Positions 1 to 11,829 of a DNA stretch of 64,000 nucleotides are shown here, piece by piece. A program made the translations under genes and the position numbers. The DNA lies in the NCBI GenBank assembly GCA_020152595.1, contig JAIGNY010004475.1, forward strand, positions 2,501,501 to 2,565,500, read 5' to 3'. Below the pieces are notes generated by a model. It was given only the letters and a program-made list of their open reading frames with translations, made no database searches and was not told where the DNA came from. Each line of letters opens with the position of its first letter. Within the stretch, counting starts at the first letter, position 1. The stretch is from Chiridota heheva (Eukaryota > Echinodermata > Holothuroidea > Apodida > Chiridotidae).

Positions 1-1730
1 AGCCTTGCCCCTTTTCCTCAGAACTTGAAAGTGCACTTTTTCTCTCTGAAAAAGAGCACTTTTTCTCTCTGAAAAAGGGCACTTTAATTTTCAAACCTTT
101 GAGAAAAGTGAGAGGGGACACACCCCTCTGCCCCCCCTCCCATCCCTTCTTTCTCCCCCTCCACGGTTTCGCCGCCTATGCCCTTGAAGTTTAGCGTTTT
201 TTGGCGTGATGTTTGGTATACAAAATTGGTTAAAATCGTGTCAATTTCACACTAAAGTTAGTTGGAAAGAATATAGATTTTGGAACAAATGTCCCATCGT
301 CTACAATATATGTCTTTAATTGGGGTCTAGGGATGATTTTTATGTTTTTGATGAAAGTATCAATCTTTGAGTGAAAACATTTACAACGTTGTTTTGTTAA
401 TGATACCATAAATTGCAGAAGTTGAGAATAAAAAGTATACAAAGATATATTCTGAGGACAATTTTTGCAAGTGGGCCGTATCACTGCCACTGGTCGCCAT
501 ATAATAGTTGTAGCAGTGCATATGGCATGCTTCTAAGATTTATCACCATTCATTTTATAAAACTTTCATGATCATAAACAAATAAGAATGAGTGTGTGGA
601 GGAGAGGCTGGGGCAACATGTTGACAGGTTGATGATATTCATATGCCAAAATCGAACAATGCGAATTCTTAAAACTTAAAGAGTCTTACTGGAAGGACTC
701 AGGCTAGGGGGCGAAACCCTGCGATTATTGACAATTTGTAACCTCCCCCCCCTCCCCCCTCCCATATTCCCTGCTTGTTGTCTCTTGAGTGGCAACTATA
801 TTCCAACAATTGGTGTCCAGGCTCTGAGGGAAAAAACATGCGAGCTGACATTGCGTAATTATTGTGACTAAAGCAGAATTTGTGCAAAGTTGTCATGCAA
901 CAAAACAACAGCAACAATTGCAAGACGCCCAAAGTACAGCGACTGCAATTACTTGCAATTATGTCAGAATGTTGTGAGTATGACTATGAGTACTTGGCTT
1001 ATTTCGGAGGTGCAGAATGTTTTTTCGTATTTACAATAATTAAAGGCTGAACATGAAAGTGACATCCTATCTGAAACTTGATTATTAACATGTTTATTAT
1101 TGACACTGATACTAGGTCTAGTGTACTGTAGAGTAGGCCACAGTTAGCAGTACTAACTTTAGTAGCACGTTACTAGTTACATACCTATTGTGACTGTACA
1201 CGCGTATTTGTGGGACATTTGTTATGTGAGCTGACATTTCCAAGTTGTTAATGTATAGTATGACGTTTACTGATTGGCCGTAATCACATAACAAATAGGA
1301 GTAACTAGGCTATAGAATGCAGGTATACTCTCAAAAAATAGCCCCCCCCCCCCCCTCCCCTCCTTCTCCCCCGACTCATGAACTTCCGACGTGAATGATT
1401 TAATCTTACAAACTATGAGGAAGTTTAGATAACTCCCTGGTTTGTTTTTCATGGCTTCAAATCCAATATCAGTATCCCTGGCTATCCCCTGCAGGGCAGC
1501 GCGGTTGCGTGGATTGTAGGCCTACTAATCTTAATTAAAGAACGATGCATATTCGTGTATGAACTATGATGATAATTGTGTCAATGGAGCTTGACTTTAC
1601 TGCCGGTAGCCAGGCTTATACTTCGACGTGAGCCTGTATTCTATAGGTGTACCAACAAAAGAAAGTTGTAAATGTCTGTCATGATAAAAAAAAAAAAAGG
1701 CCATGCTTGAAACGGAGCATTACAATTGGT
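1..1730. other. Non-coding flank with homopurine/pyrimidine tracts
   Basis: No gene is supported here. The first 85 bases hold a ~23-bp direct duplication built on CACTTTTTCTCTCTGAAAAA. C-runs or C/T-rich tracts occur near 120-170, 740-770 and 1340-1370. The short reading frames that cross these tracts carry no recognisable domain and are probably chance. Confidence 0.6.
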
Positions 1731-1734
1731 AGCT

Positions 1735-1830
1735 ACCACAGAACTGCAGTAATGCCTAGGCCCACTCGAATGTCGGTACCTCTCGAATACGAGCATGACT
1801 CCTTAACCATTAAGCCACAGCACCTTTAAA
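1735..1830 (-). repeat. SINE fragment (tRNA-like head)
   Basis: Read on the minus strand the segment gives a tRNA-like head, GTGGCTTAATGGTTAAGGAG, followed by a CATGCTCGTATTCGAGAGGT stretch. It resembles the heads of the SINE-like copies at 23527-23815, 24225-24485 and 8495-8860. Only the head is recognisable, and the boundaries are approximate. Confidence 0.5.
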
Positions 1831-2044
1831 TTAGCATAAGAATTGAAAATGAGGTACATGTAATTAAATCCTTAATGTTTTGTGCAAGATATGTAAATAA
1901 GATTATTTACATGTTGTGAGATGCTGACATTAATAACATTAATTTTTTTTGCATAGTTTTACAATTAGCAATTTTAGGGATCAGTGACAGTTGGGATTGG
2001 GATTCCTGGCAAAGGGCATACGTACTTGGTATACAGTACTTGGC

Positions 2045-3110
2045 GTTGGTCCTCTTCTTAGCACATGGCAGAAGAGCTGCGAAAACGTCTCAGCTTTGAC
2101 TTAAAACAGGAGAGATAGCTGGTGCCTACCCCCTCCTTAGGTAGAGCATTCCATTCCTTAACAATTTCCACTGGGAAGAAGTGCTTGGTAATATCCAACC
2201 AAGCTCGCTTCTGAAAAAGCTTCTCAGTGTTCCCTCTTGTGGGGGAAAAATTCCTAACAAAAAAATGATCATTTCCAGACTAATAGTAATCATTCAGATA
2301 CTTAAGGGTTTTGATCTACCAGCCTGTGTCCTGCGGCTTTGTAAGGATTCTAAGAAAATCAGACTATTTGCCACGGCAAGAACCCTTTCCTGGCATTTCT
2401 CAATTAACTGAATATCCTTCTTCAGCCAAGGTGACCACACAGCAGAACCATATTCCAGGTTAGGTCGGAAAACAGAAGTATACACAGTCTAAATCAAGGA
2501 AGGAGATCTATTAGCTAAACATCTTTTGGTCAAGCCAGTCTTCTGATTTGCTTTACTGCAGATGGCTTCAATGTGTTCACGAGGACAAAGATCATTACTA
2601 ACAATATTACCAAGGTCTTTCTGATGATTAACAGACACAAGAGGTACACCGTTTAAGGCGTAAACATAATCAAAAGCTTTACCTATATGGAGGACCACAC
2701 GTTTAACTGCGTTGAACGTTCATTAAACTGGTCTTTGACCACTCGAAAAGTGTGTTCAGATCCTCCTGAAGTATATTAGCATCAATCTCAGAGTGAATCT
2801 CACGATAATGTTTTGTACCATCGGCAAATATTTTGGCAGAAGAGGTACACATGCTAGGCAGATTATTAACGTAGAGTAAAAACAAAGGGGGGCCAAGAAG
2901 GGACCCCTGAGGGACTTCAGATGTAATGGCAGCCCAAAAAGAGAATGCTTGCTGCGAAACAACCCACTGTCTTCTATTGCACAGATACCCTTTAATCCAC
3001 TGAAGCACTTGAACTTTAATCCCATATTCAAGCTTGTAAGATAAATGACTGTGGCTGACACTGTCGAAAGCTTCACTGAAGTCAAGGTAAATCACGTCAT
3101 TACTGTACGA
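2045..3110 (-). pseudogene. Degraded non-LTR retrotransposon reverse transcriptase (LINE)
   Basis: Three consecutive minus-strand reading frames (3095-2703, 2698-2489, 2485-2294) together give the palm and thumb of a Jockey/CR1-like reverse transcriptase. Recognisable blocks are YLDFSEAFDSVSH (motif A), SEVPQGSLLGPPLFLLYVN (motif B), IFADGTKHY (motif C), KDLG and FRPNLEYGSAVWSPW. In motif C the second catalytic aspartate of the usual FADD is glycine, so the enzyme would be inactive even without the frame breaks at about 2700 and 2487. The 5' part of the element (endonuclease, fingers) is absent. It is a dead, 5'-truncated copy. The subfamily is inferred from general appearance only. Confidence 0.88.
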
Positions 3111-3139
3111 ACAAACTCCTCAAGGCCCTTAATCCAATC

Positions 3140-3440
3140 ATGAAAACATGGGATTTAGAGATCCGTTATGGGATTAAGGTGGGGGGGAGGGGGTGATGAT
3201 TAGGGGGAGGGGTTCATAATGGGATTTGGGATGGGGTAATGGAATAATTTGGATTTGAGGGGTGTGTGGTGGAATTGGGATTCTATTATGGCTGTGTCTT
3301 TGATGACATTTGGGATTGGAGGAGCTCTGTGATGGGATTTGGGATATGTATTCAGGACAGGATGTAGTTTGTGATTCAAGGGGGGCAGTATCATTGTGAT
3401 TTGGGAGCAACATTAGGATTTGGAGGGGTTCTGTAGAAAA
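3140..3440. repeat. Degenerate G-rich repeat (GGGATTTGGGAT-like)
   Basis: The + strand repeats variants of ATGGGATTTGGGAT and GATTTGGAGGGG at irregular spacing for about 300 bp. It includes runs of 5-8 G near 3181-3215 that could form G-quadruplexes. It lies directly behind the LINE pseudogene's 5' truncation point. Reading frames across it (P/H/S-rich on the minus strand) are repeat artefacts. Confidence 0.6.
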
Positions 3441-3489
3441 TACCCCCTTCCCCCCCTTCCTTTCCTCCTCCCTCCCATGCACCTATATT

Positions 3490-5390
3490 TGGTGGAATTG
3501 TCCAATAGCTAATAAAGTAAAGTTACTGTACAAATGTCTGTACTGTATGTACTCAACCATACTGTTACTTATACATGATGGTCATAAACCTATAAGAATG
3601 GCATAATGTGCATGACAATTGTTTCATTTCAAAGAATCCTGCGCCTTTGGCCCTACATGAAAAATGATTTGCTGTATGCTTGACAATTTTTAAACAATTT
3701 CTGTATAGAAAATTACATTGCCTTGCAGTGCTGGGTATGTACTGTAAGTCATGTTTAGATTTTCATATGGAATTGAGCAAATTGGCAGTGTCCACTTTAA
3801 ATGTGATAACTGTTTTTGGCTGGCAGTTTATTTGATAAATTATCTATCAAATGAATTGAGGAATATTTCAGACGCTTACATCTATGTCTCCATGGAAACA
3901 TAGCAGACATTTCTTTCACTGTCTAGCAAGAGTGGTTTAAGATGATTAGAGGGTAGGACGGTAAGTAACTTAATTCAGACAAAATGACAAAGAAACTAAT
4001 TACTGTATTTCATCCACAATGATGCAATGAAATATTTCAATATTACATTGACGTAGGCAAGTCACCCTGAAAGAGGTGTTTCATTTATATTGGGCGGCTT
4101 CATATGTTTTCCAAGTTGTTTGCGGAAGTAAGTTAGCCCCCTTATTTTGTCTTTAACTACTCCATCAAGATACCTTGAGGCATGTTTTCAAATTCTAAAA
4201 CAATCTAAAAATCGCAAACTGCATAATTCCTTTAACAAACCTATTCTTTATTCATGCCTCGAAAAAGCTGAGCATGCTGCCCTTCTAACATTTCTAATTG
4301 ATGCATACTGTGCTTAACGTTTAATTAGTGACCATACTCTACCTTCCAGTCTGGTTAGGTGCTTGAGATTTTGCAGTGCAGTAACAAAAGCAGATGTTCA
4401 AGGCCAGCCAGCAATTGTAGTGGCAGATTGGACAATTTTATATTGTAACTTAATTACAGCTGATGTAACTAGAAGAACAGCTAGTCTAGAAGTTGATATT
4501 CTTGTGGGCATGTCAATTGTACAACATGTTTGAAGGAAATCATCAGGTTTACAATTTGGCAAGATGCAGTGATTGGCTTGTTTATACATGTATCACAAGT
4601 TTGTACATCAAGACCAGAGATTGAAAGACTTGTTTTAAATTAGTAAATTTTGAACAGGTATGTCTTGCAGGTTTTTAGTCTACTTTAGCTTATATTCCCT
4701 CCATATGTCTATGTAGTCATTAAAGGTATATATGGACAGGTAGCAAGTACAGTATATAAACTTAAATGGTTTAAAATATACTAAAAACCATTCAAACAGA
4801 AGAAAGCTAGAAATTGACCATTTTACAGCATTTAAACCTTAGATACCTACTGTAATTAGCACTAATTAGATACCTACAGTATTGTAATTAGCACAAATTG
4901 CACAATATTTTGTGACCTTGGAATGGGACAATTACAAAATTGCTTACATGTATGTTAACTTGTTGTTTTTTGGTCCTTTCACCAATTATTTTGATCGGAA
5001 GAAGTTGCCTATAGTGAGCAGGAAATTTAATATTATTATAAACGTGACCCAGATTTAGCGGAAGAATGCAATTTGATAACGTTTGATATTTGAAATTTGG
5101 GAATGAAATATATAGAATTACATTTAAGAAATTTCCCTGCATAGTCCCTTTCATCACTTTGCACCTGCCAAAAATTGTTAGATAATTTGATTTGTCATAA
5201 CTTATAAACTATTTATGCTGTTGTGACCTTTGAAGGAATTTGTGCTCTTCCATCAAGGTAAAAAATCTCTACTTATACCTTTAACATGCTAACATTTCCC
5301 ATATATACTGAGTTTTCCTTCTTTGTATTGAAACGGATTACAGGTTGAGGTTTGTAAAGTTTGCCATTGTACAATTCATTGTCATATTCA
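3490..5390. other. No recognisable feature
   Basis: AT-rich unique-looking sequence with only short chance reading frames. A small local duplication (TAGATACCTAC followed by GTAATTAGCA) occurs near 4850-4895. No gene, RNA or repeat family was identified. Confidence 0.5.
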
Positions 5391-5394
5391 TCTG

Positions 5395-5860
5395 TCGTCT
5401 ATGAACGGAATAGTAGAAGCAGCTTTAACAAAGTGGTTTCAGGTAGCTGTATCCATCATGAGTTGCTGGATCTCATTTGTATTGCGTCCTACTGTATGTC
5501 TTTGGCAATGATGTCAGGGTAACACATATTTCTTCTACCATGATTTTGGTGTCTACCAGAAGGTTCCCAAAAAATCAAATGAGAGATCGGTTGATCTTTT
5601 GGGTGAAAGGAGGTCCTGCAAATTGCAGGCATCGCCGTTTTACGGTCTCTGATAGCAGAGGAATGTTGCCATATACTGTGTTTGGAATGTGATCCCGCCA
5701 ACTGATGTTCAGTACCCTTGTTGGGTGTAACAGCCATTGATACGGTCCTCAAATTTGTTGGTTATTGTCCATGTCTCAGCTCCATATAGTAGAATACTTT
5801 CAACGCTGGCCCTAAAAAACTTAATTTTGGTAGTTCTGTCAAGATCAGACTTCAAATATT
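5395..5860 (-). pseudogene. LINE endonuclease-reverse transcriptase C-terminal remnant
   Basis: Read from about 5850 down to 5490 on the minus strand, broken frames give VESILLYGAETWT, then NISWRDHIPNTVYGNIPLL, SETVKRRCLQFAG, DQPISHLIFWEPSG and CYPDIIAKDIQ. This is the order seen in the C-terminal tail of many animal LINE reverse transcriptases (YGAETW ... ISWRD ... LYGDLPPISETIRQRR ... LLWEP). Frames shift several times, so it is a fossil. It is a different subfamily from the 2045-3110 copy. Confidence 0.8.
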
Positions 5861-5869
5861 TTGTACTAT

Positions 5870-8490
5870 TGACGCAACTAATTGTAGAGAATTTGCTGAT
5901 GTTTAAGTAAAATCTCTCTGATCCAATATGCTATCGTGTACAGTGGTCAAATTTGAAATTTGTCACCTCTGTTCCACAGAACAGTGCTTTCTTAAAAAAC
6001 ACTGTTTCAGATCAAATTTCACTCTTCCAACATTTTTGTCAATTAAAAAAGCAAATTCCTTGTTTTCAATTTGACTTAATATACACCATTTTTGTTATAA
6101 GATATATTTGTATAAAAGAAAAAAAAATAATAGTCAGAAGGCTGCTGCGCGGAGGGAGGGGGGGGGGGGTTCAATTTAAAAATACCATGTGATGGAAAAT
6201 ATATTTTTCTAACAAACAAAAGCTTAAAAGGCAATAGGGAGAAAAATGAATTCATGGGGATGTTTTAGCAAAAAAGTATGCTTCAACAAAAGTTATTAGC
6301 TGTTTTGTATAAATTTATGTGTGGGTCAATGGGTAATTCTAACCTCTTCTGGCCGATTATCGACATATGAGTGACATGGTCAATTTGATTAGACCACATG
6401 GTGGGAAATCATATTTTGTCAAAAAACAAAAACAATTGGGTTCACGCACAAAGTTAAAAGAACAAACCTTTGAAAATCCTTTCTTGTACCTATCTCACTC
6501 ATACTCAACAATTCTGAATTTCCTATCACACGTAGATGAAACCAGTAATCCATATACATTGAAAGAAATTGGGATTCCCCACTGCGCCAGTGTTGCAGAC
6601 CTGGGCCTATGCAAATTATGTTCTGCGTAAGTCAGTCCATTATTTTGCAATCTGACAACCCTTCACAAAAAACGTTTTTCTCAATAAAACTTATTTCAGT
6701 CATGCCCATTTTTTCCGTACAAGGTCAACACTCTGCTCTTACCCTACTGACTGGTCCACTGCACAGTGTACATCATTTAATGTTGTGTATATACATTGCA
6801 TTATTAAGGCCTTCACTATTTATGTTCATACTGTACGTTCAGAGCTTGCAAAAGTTGCCATGTTTAATCGATTGCAGAATTTTTCAAACTTAAGCTTTCG
6901 GTTCTTTCAGCCATTTTCTATTTTACTGTATCAAAATAAAGATGGAACTGCAATATCTTCCATTTCTTCCCTCAAGGAGCCTCAACCTTGTACACTGACA
7001 TTTATTATGTGATAGGATAATGTATATTGGCTCCTGGAGGAAGAAATGGAAGATATTGCTGATGGAACTCCATTTTTACCAGTTATTATTAATTGGAGTT
7101 ATTTTGACATTCTGAAAGGTATTTCATGCTGTGTGAATCATTGAACTTGGGCCTGGGACCTAGTGTTAGAACTAGTGTAAACATTGTGAATTCAAAATTA
7201 GTTCTGAATAACTAACTTGTGTGCTTGCCTAATACTGAAATTTACTTGAATTTTGTTAGAATAAGTTGTTTTTAGTATAAAATATTAATAAAAAGACAAA
7301 AATATGATTGTTTGACATTTATTCACTTAATTTTTCTTTAAAAAAAACTGGGAAAGATAGGTTTTTTCAACAGTTTTTATCACTCCCGGAATTCCCTGTT
7401 GTAGTTACAAATTTGTATGTTGTCAGGATTGTGCAATACCAGGATTGGGATATCACGACTCACATGACTACCGGGATTCTGTGCAACGTTATCCATTGCG
7501 CCGGTAATTGTGGGAAAAGAAAGTGTTTTTCATACTTTAAAATATTTGTTACTCGTGACTTTACTCTTAAAACATGTTTTTGAGCAGAAAACAATATACT
7601 GTATTTCAAGATATTGATGCTATATGTTTGAGAAACAGTGATATTTGAAAATTCACAGTTCCTGCTTAAAAAGCACTGTTCTCAGAACAGCGGAACAACA
7701 GGAATTTTGACCCCTGGTGTAGATTAATTGCTACATTTAGTTAAGCTTCAGGGATTTTGTTAAACAGGTGGTTGGTTTACATGGACACATTTTGACATAG
7801 CTAGGGCCATACGGGCTAGTGGGCCCTGCCAGCCCCTATGGTATAATGACCCTCCACACTGAGGAACCTTTTTATGGGCCCCCTTAGGGCGGGATGGCTC
7901 CTCCTTCCCCCCCTTCCCCCTCCTTTTGCCCTTAGTTATGCCACTGCGGGTGGGAAGTTTATGTACAGTGCAGCACAGTACCTGTAATTGACTAAGAGCA
8001 ACTTCAGAAAATAGCAACTCTCCTACTTTTACTTCAAACATATACTGTAGAGTGTTGGATTTAATTATCAGAGCAGGAATTGATCAGAGTGAATTAAACT
8101 ATTGGACTGTAACTGATTGAGTGATATAAAGCAAGCTTAAAGTACACTGTACACCACTTCATCATGAAAAATAATTGGCACTTATTTTTAAAAATTTGAA
8201 AGTTTCACTTACATTAATGCATTTTCAGTCATAGTGCCTTTTAAGGGACATGTGAGGGCAGAATTTCAGCTGTTTTGTCAGTGTGTTCTTTTTAAATTTG
8301 TATGTAGAATATCATTTTGTGTCTTTTGTTTTCCTTAATAGGGAGACCTGCTCTTTCTGACTGTTTTAGGGACAATGTGTTGGTTTGTTATTCTGTACAT
8401 GTACTTATTCAGATCATTCTTGATTTAGTAAACTGCATTTTGTTTCATGAGATGTTAGATATCAATGATTTGATTTGTTGCTGTGACTAA
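5870..8490. other. Mostly featureless flank, with a strong hairpin
   Basis: No gene is supported. A near-perfect inverted repeat sits at 6948-7063 (entered separately). A G-run follows 6150. Several short frames (for example 6367-6630 and 7308-7583) show no domain signature and no splice context worth trusting. Confidence 0.5.
6948..7063. repeat. Hairpin: inverted repeat with ~35-bp arms
   Basis: The left arm (6948-6981) contains GCAATATCTTCCATTTCTTC. The right arm (7029-7063) is its reverse complement with only a few mismatches, and the loop is about 47 bases. The right arm is followed by GATGGAACT, which also precedes the left arm. RNA from either strand would fold into a long stem. It could be a foldback MITE remnant or a small-RNA precursor; sequence alone does not decide. 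Confidence 0.75.
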
Positions 8491-8494
8491 AACC

Positions 8495-8860
8495 TTGAGG
8501 GCTGATAGAGTTGGTGCTCATACCTGGTTTCCATGGCGCTAAGCGGATGAGAGTACTGAGACTCCCCTTGGATGAGACACCAGTCCATCGCAGGTTAACT
8601 AGCTGGTACTCATTCAACAGCTGAATGAACTGGAGCAATGGGATGAAGTGTCTTGCTGAAGGATACAACCAGTCCATCACAGGTTAACTAGCTGGTACTC
8701 ATTTAACATCTAAATGAACTGGAGCAATGGGATAAAGTGCTTGCTGAAGGACGCAGCACAGCGCCCTGGCTGAGGCTAGATCTCGGTATCTTGTGAGTAC
8801 GAAACCAACACCCTAACTACTGGAATACTGCCCTCCTATTGATTTAACTTAAATTTACTC
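8495..8860 (-). repeat. SINE-like dispersed repeat with internal duplication
   Basis: It contains the blocks GGTTTCCATGGCGCTAAGCG, CCAGTCCATCGCAGGTTAAC, TGGTACTCATT, AACTGGAGCAATGGGATGAA and GTGTCTTGCTGAAGGA, shared with 24225-24485, 29685-29880 and (opposite strand) 23527-23815. The segment CCAGTCCATC...TGCTGAAGGA is present twice in tandem (8581-8668 and 8670-8752). The tRNA-like end lies toward 8835, so the element points to the minus strand. Confidence 0.7.
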
Positions 8861-8911
8861 AATATGTATGTTAAGATTTATTTTTGTACTTTTCTTTTCT
8901 AATTCCAACAG

Positions 8912-9042
8912 ATTTTGATTGCTTTAGTGATATTTGACATGATCCAGTTTGTATGAATGCACTTTAAGGCTGAACAGGAAACCAATCCCAGTGAAAGGAA
9001 CACAACCTTTTGTATACAAGTTGTGAAAAAACAAAAACCATC
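8912..9042 (+). other. PLA2G6: 5' untranslated part of first coding exon
   Basis: A pyrimidine-rich tract followed by CCAACAG ends at 8911 and looks like a splice acceptor, so at least one untranslated exon probably lies further upstream. The leader contains upstream ATGs near 8938 and 8953. The chosen ATG at 9043 has A at -3 and opens the frame that continues into exon 2. Confidence 0.55.
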
Positions 9043-9269
9043 ATGTCTTTCTCATTCAGCAACATGCTCAACTCAGTTATGAGTAACATTCCAAACACAG
9101 AGGCTCACAGCATGAAAGTTCGGCAGGTCAATGATCCCAGGAAGCAATATTTGAATTGGCCAATGATCTCAGAAGGTGGACTTTTGAGACTATTTCAGGA
9201 TGTGAAAGGGAAGGCATTTGAATGTGTGTATTTCACCAGCTTTGCAGATGAGATTTCACCAGCATACAG
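9043..9269 (+). CDS. PLA2G6: PLA2G6 coding exon 1 (N-terminus)
   Basis: It encodes about 75 residues from MSFSFSNMLNSVMS to FADEISPAY, ending in phase 2 (AG) before GTACTG. The opening hydrophobic stretch and the following VRQVND...LFQDVKG segment correspond to the poorly conserved N-terminal region that precedes the ankyrin repeats in PLA2G6. The start is the first ATG in this frame. A TTG upstream in the same frame is not a credible eukaryotic start. Identity rests mainly on its correct joining to exon 2. Confidence 0.8.
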
Positions 9270-10104
9270 GTACTGTGTACTCTGATTTCATCTGTCTTTG
9301 AAAAATGATGGAATATATATATGTATATCCCTGTGCTTAGAACAATATTTTAGATCATACAGAAAATTGATTAATTAATTTATCTTTAAATCAGAGTATG
9401 TATAGAAATCATAGCAAAATATTCATACAATACAATATTCAAAAATTTGATATATAAAGTGAGTAAATATGACAGAAACTTAGCTATAAACATATGGTGT
9501 AGAAACCAACTTTCTAGTCTGGCCCTTGAAAATGAATAATTATAGATAAAAATATAACCCTTAACTCCCTCTGCAGAACACCCTTACACATCTTCTCATT
9601 ACACCTCCACCCCTAGGTACATCTTCCCTAGGTACATCTCTTATTACCTCCCACGGTACACCTCCCTTAGTCCCTGGAACAATCTCCTCCCCCAACAGGA
9701 AAGAAAATTAATCATTTGTTAGCATAGAAGAAGGAAAAGTATACATGGAAAGGAGAAAAATCTATTTGGAAATTTTATTCAACAGGTGAGTTTTAAGTTT
9801 CTTCTTAAATGTGTACAGCAATAAGGAATTTCTAATGGGTAGGGAATTCCAGAATTCAACACCTATACATCTTACTTGGGACTGCATAATATGTATGCAT
9901 TTTGTTTTTAGAGTGGGTTTTATATGAATGGAGTTTAGCTTACTACATGTAATACATCAGTAAAGCCAAGCATGTTTTACATTATGATTTATTCTGAATA
10001 GCCTCTTTTTCCAGTTTTATCCTGTTCTTTTTGTGCTGTTGGTTTGTTTTCTGTTAAATTTCTTTTTGCTTATGTTTGTGTATGCTTGGATCAACAGTCA
10101 AATG

Positions 10105-10540
10105 TCCAGGAAGGCACATAGCTCAGTTGGCTGAGTGTACGACTGAGATGCTGGAGGTCCCATGCAGGTTCGAGTCCTATGGCGATTTAACCAGCGATTT
10201 TTTCACAGGTTTGCAGAACGATATACGCTGACATCACGCGCAGAAGTTTGTCTTCTGCATCAAACCTTCTCTCCCACCCGACCTTTGTGAAAAGTGGCCA
10301 ATGGTTGGGTGGTGCTCACCGTCCTTCGGAGGGGACATAAAGCCGTCGGTCCCGATGGTAGGAGTTTTACACCCTGCCTGGTTTTCTAAACACTTCTCGA
10401 AAAGAGCAGGGTGTTAACCCGGTGTTTATCCACTTCCACCCTGGCAAATTCATCGGGTACACATTAAAAACAAGTCATTGTGATCTGCGTGTGCTTTCCC
10501 TGGCATATGCCTAAAAGTGAAATACAAATACAAATAAGAA
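10105..10540 (+). repeat. tRNA-derived SINE
   Basis: The tRNA-like head has box A TAGCTCAGTTGG and box B GGTTCGAGTCC (near 10119-10175). It is followed by a ~330-bp body containing GGACATAAAGCCGTCGGTCC and a simple tail of AAATAC units ending near 10538. The structure (Pol III promoter, body, short-repeat tail) is that of a complete tRNA-derived SINE inserted in intron 1. The family name is not known to me. Confidence 0.85.
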
Positions 10541-10850
10541 AAATTTTAGTCAGCTCTTTGGTTAATCACAACTCACTTAAGGTCATTTAAGCTTAACTTT
10601 ACAAATGAAAACAGGTTGTTATCTTTGTAGGAAATGTCTTAGGAATTAGCCCTGAAATCAGCAGGAGTAAATATTTCATATTGATGAGCTTGTCAATGTT
10701 GTTTCTGAAATAAACTTGCAGTGTATAGAAGATTCCACAAACAAGTTATACTAATTTTTTATTTTTTTATTTTACTAGGTATTTGTTTGAATCATTCTAA
10801 AGTTTGTAAAAAAATGATTATTTCTTCACATTTTTTAAGGCCTGGTTTTT

Positions 10851-11034
10851 ATTCTTTTTGTTTCTTTTCTCAGCATTTCCAGGCTGAAAGAAGAAACCAA
10901 AGCAAGAAACCAGGCCGGTTTTGAAAGTTCATTTCAAAAAAAAAAATTATAGTCAAATGAAAAACATAATTTTGAACATGCAAAATGCAACTCAAATACA
11001 GAATGTATTAAAATATCTATGTACTCCGACAGAG
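10851..11034 (+). pseudogene. Decayed partial duplicate of PLA2G6 exon 2
   Basis: The polypyrimidine tract, acceptor and first 31 exon bases match 11151-11204 at an offset of exactly 300 bp (only T/C differences in CATTTCCAGG versus CATTTTCAGG). The sequence after the exon (10952-11034) matches the start of intron 2 (11416-11500), ending at GTACTCCGACAGAG. About 165 bp of exon interior is missing from this copy. Spliced from exon 1 it would add about 27 codons and then stop. It is therefore either a dead exon copy or a poison exon. Confidence 0.85.
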
Positions 11035-11173
11035 TTGCTCTGATTTAATGATATAATGACTTCAAGTATTCAGCAAAATGATACATTTTATTTATATTCT
11101 TCTTACAGTATGTTCAATTGTGGTCCCTTTTCAAATTTTGTATGTAGATTTTTCTTTTTGTTTCTTTTCTCAG

Positions 11174-11392
11174 CATTTTCAGGCTGAAAGAAGAAACCAA
11201 AGCAACTGAACAGTTTGCTGTTATTTATGCAAATTTAGAGCCTTATATGGTTATGTCTCACGACCAGTTAAATTTTCAAGTCTTCCAGCAGCTGTGCGCA
11301 GAATACCGAGCACACATGAATTGGTCACATGCTCATGTTGTTGTAGCCGCCAAATTTCCTCAGGCTGTTCGACTCCTACTATATTACAGTAA
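11174..11392 (+). CDS. PLA2G6: PLA2G6 coding exon 2
   Basis: The acceptor TTTCTTTTCTCAG ends at 11173. Joined to exon 1 it gives SIFRLKEETKATEQF, matching the GFRL...LE region of the vertebrate protein, then WSHAHVVVAAKFPQAVRLLL, which aligns with the WSVAHLAVELGIRE helix. The donor is uncertain. The strong site ACA|GTAAGT would end the exon at 11388 in phase 1, but exon 3 needs phase 2. Using the weak GT four bases later (AGTAA|GTTTTT, end 11392) restores frame and gives YYSK. A missing base in the assembly is the alternative. A decayed duplicate of this exon lies 300 bp upstream. Confidence 0.85.
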
Positions 11393-11530
11393 GTTTTTCC
11401 AAAAGAAAATCTTTGTCAAATGAAAAACATAATTTAGAACATGCAAAAAATGCAAGTCAATTACAGAACGTATTGAAATGTCTATGTACTCCGACAGAGC
11501 TGTGACACATATTTAAAAAGACTTAATTCT

Positions 11531-11810
11531 GAGGCGGCGACGACGAGTGAACACACAATTACAATGACGGGGTCGTTGCCTGCGTATTTGCTTATGATAG
11601 TAACAATGCTATTACGAAACGCTTAATACAACCCGAACGAGAACACAGGTACGACGTACGGACAGACATAACATCGACAACCAAGTCGATGTCCACGGCC
11701 TTTGATAACCAGTTGTGGTACACTGGCTGGTCTACCCAACCCAGACTTGAACCCAGGGTCTCGTGGTCTGTAGACATGTATTATAACTGCTACACCACAG
11801 TAGGTAGACA
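11531..11810 (-). repeat. tRNA-derived SINE, full-length-looking copy
   Basis: On the minus strand it begins with a TGGTGTAGCA box A and a GGGTTCAAGTC box B, then a body with TTATCAAAGGCCGTGGACAT, GATGTTATGTCTGTCCGTAC and CATTGTAATTGTGTGTTCAC. It matches 44990-45260 (+ strand) along nearly its whole length and 56079-56246 over the body. It sits in intron 2, about 30 bp beyond the end of the exon 2 duplication unit. Confidence 0.85.
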
Positions 11811-11829
11811 AATTCTATGTAAAATGTTT

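Noticed and set aside
9010..9042. Upstream TTG as an alternative start for PLA2G6
   Set aside because: Non-AUG initiation is not needed; ATG at 9043 has a purine at -3 and begins the conserved frame.
10112..10190. Possible functional tRNA gene
   Set aside because: Boxes A and B are good but no closed acceptor stem is evident, and the sequence continues into a SINE body with an AAATAC tail.
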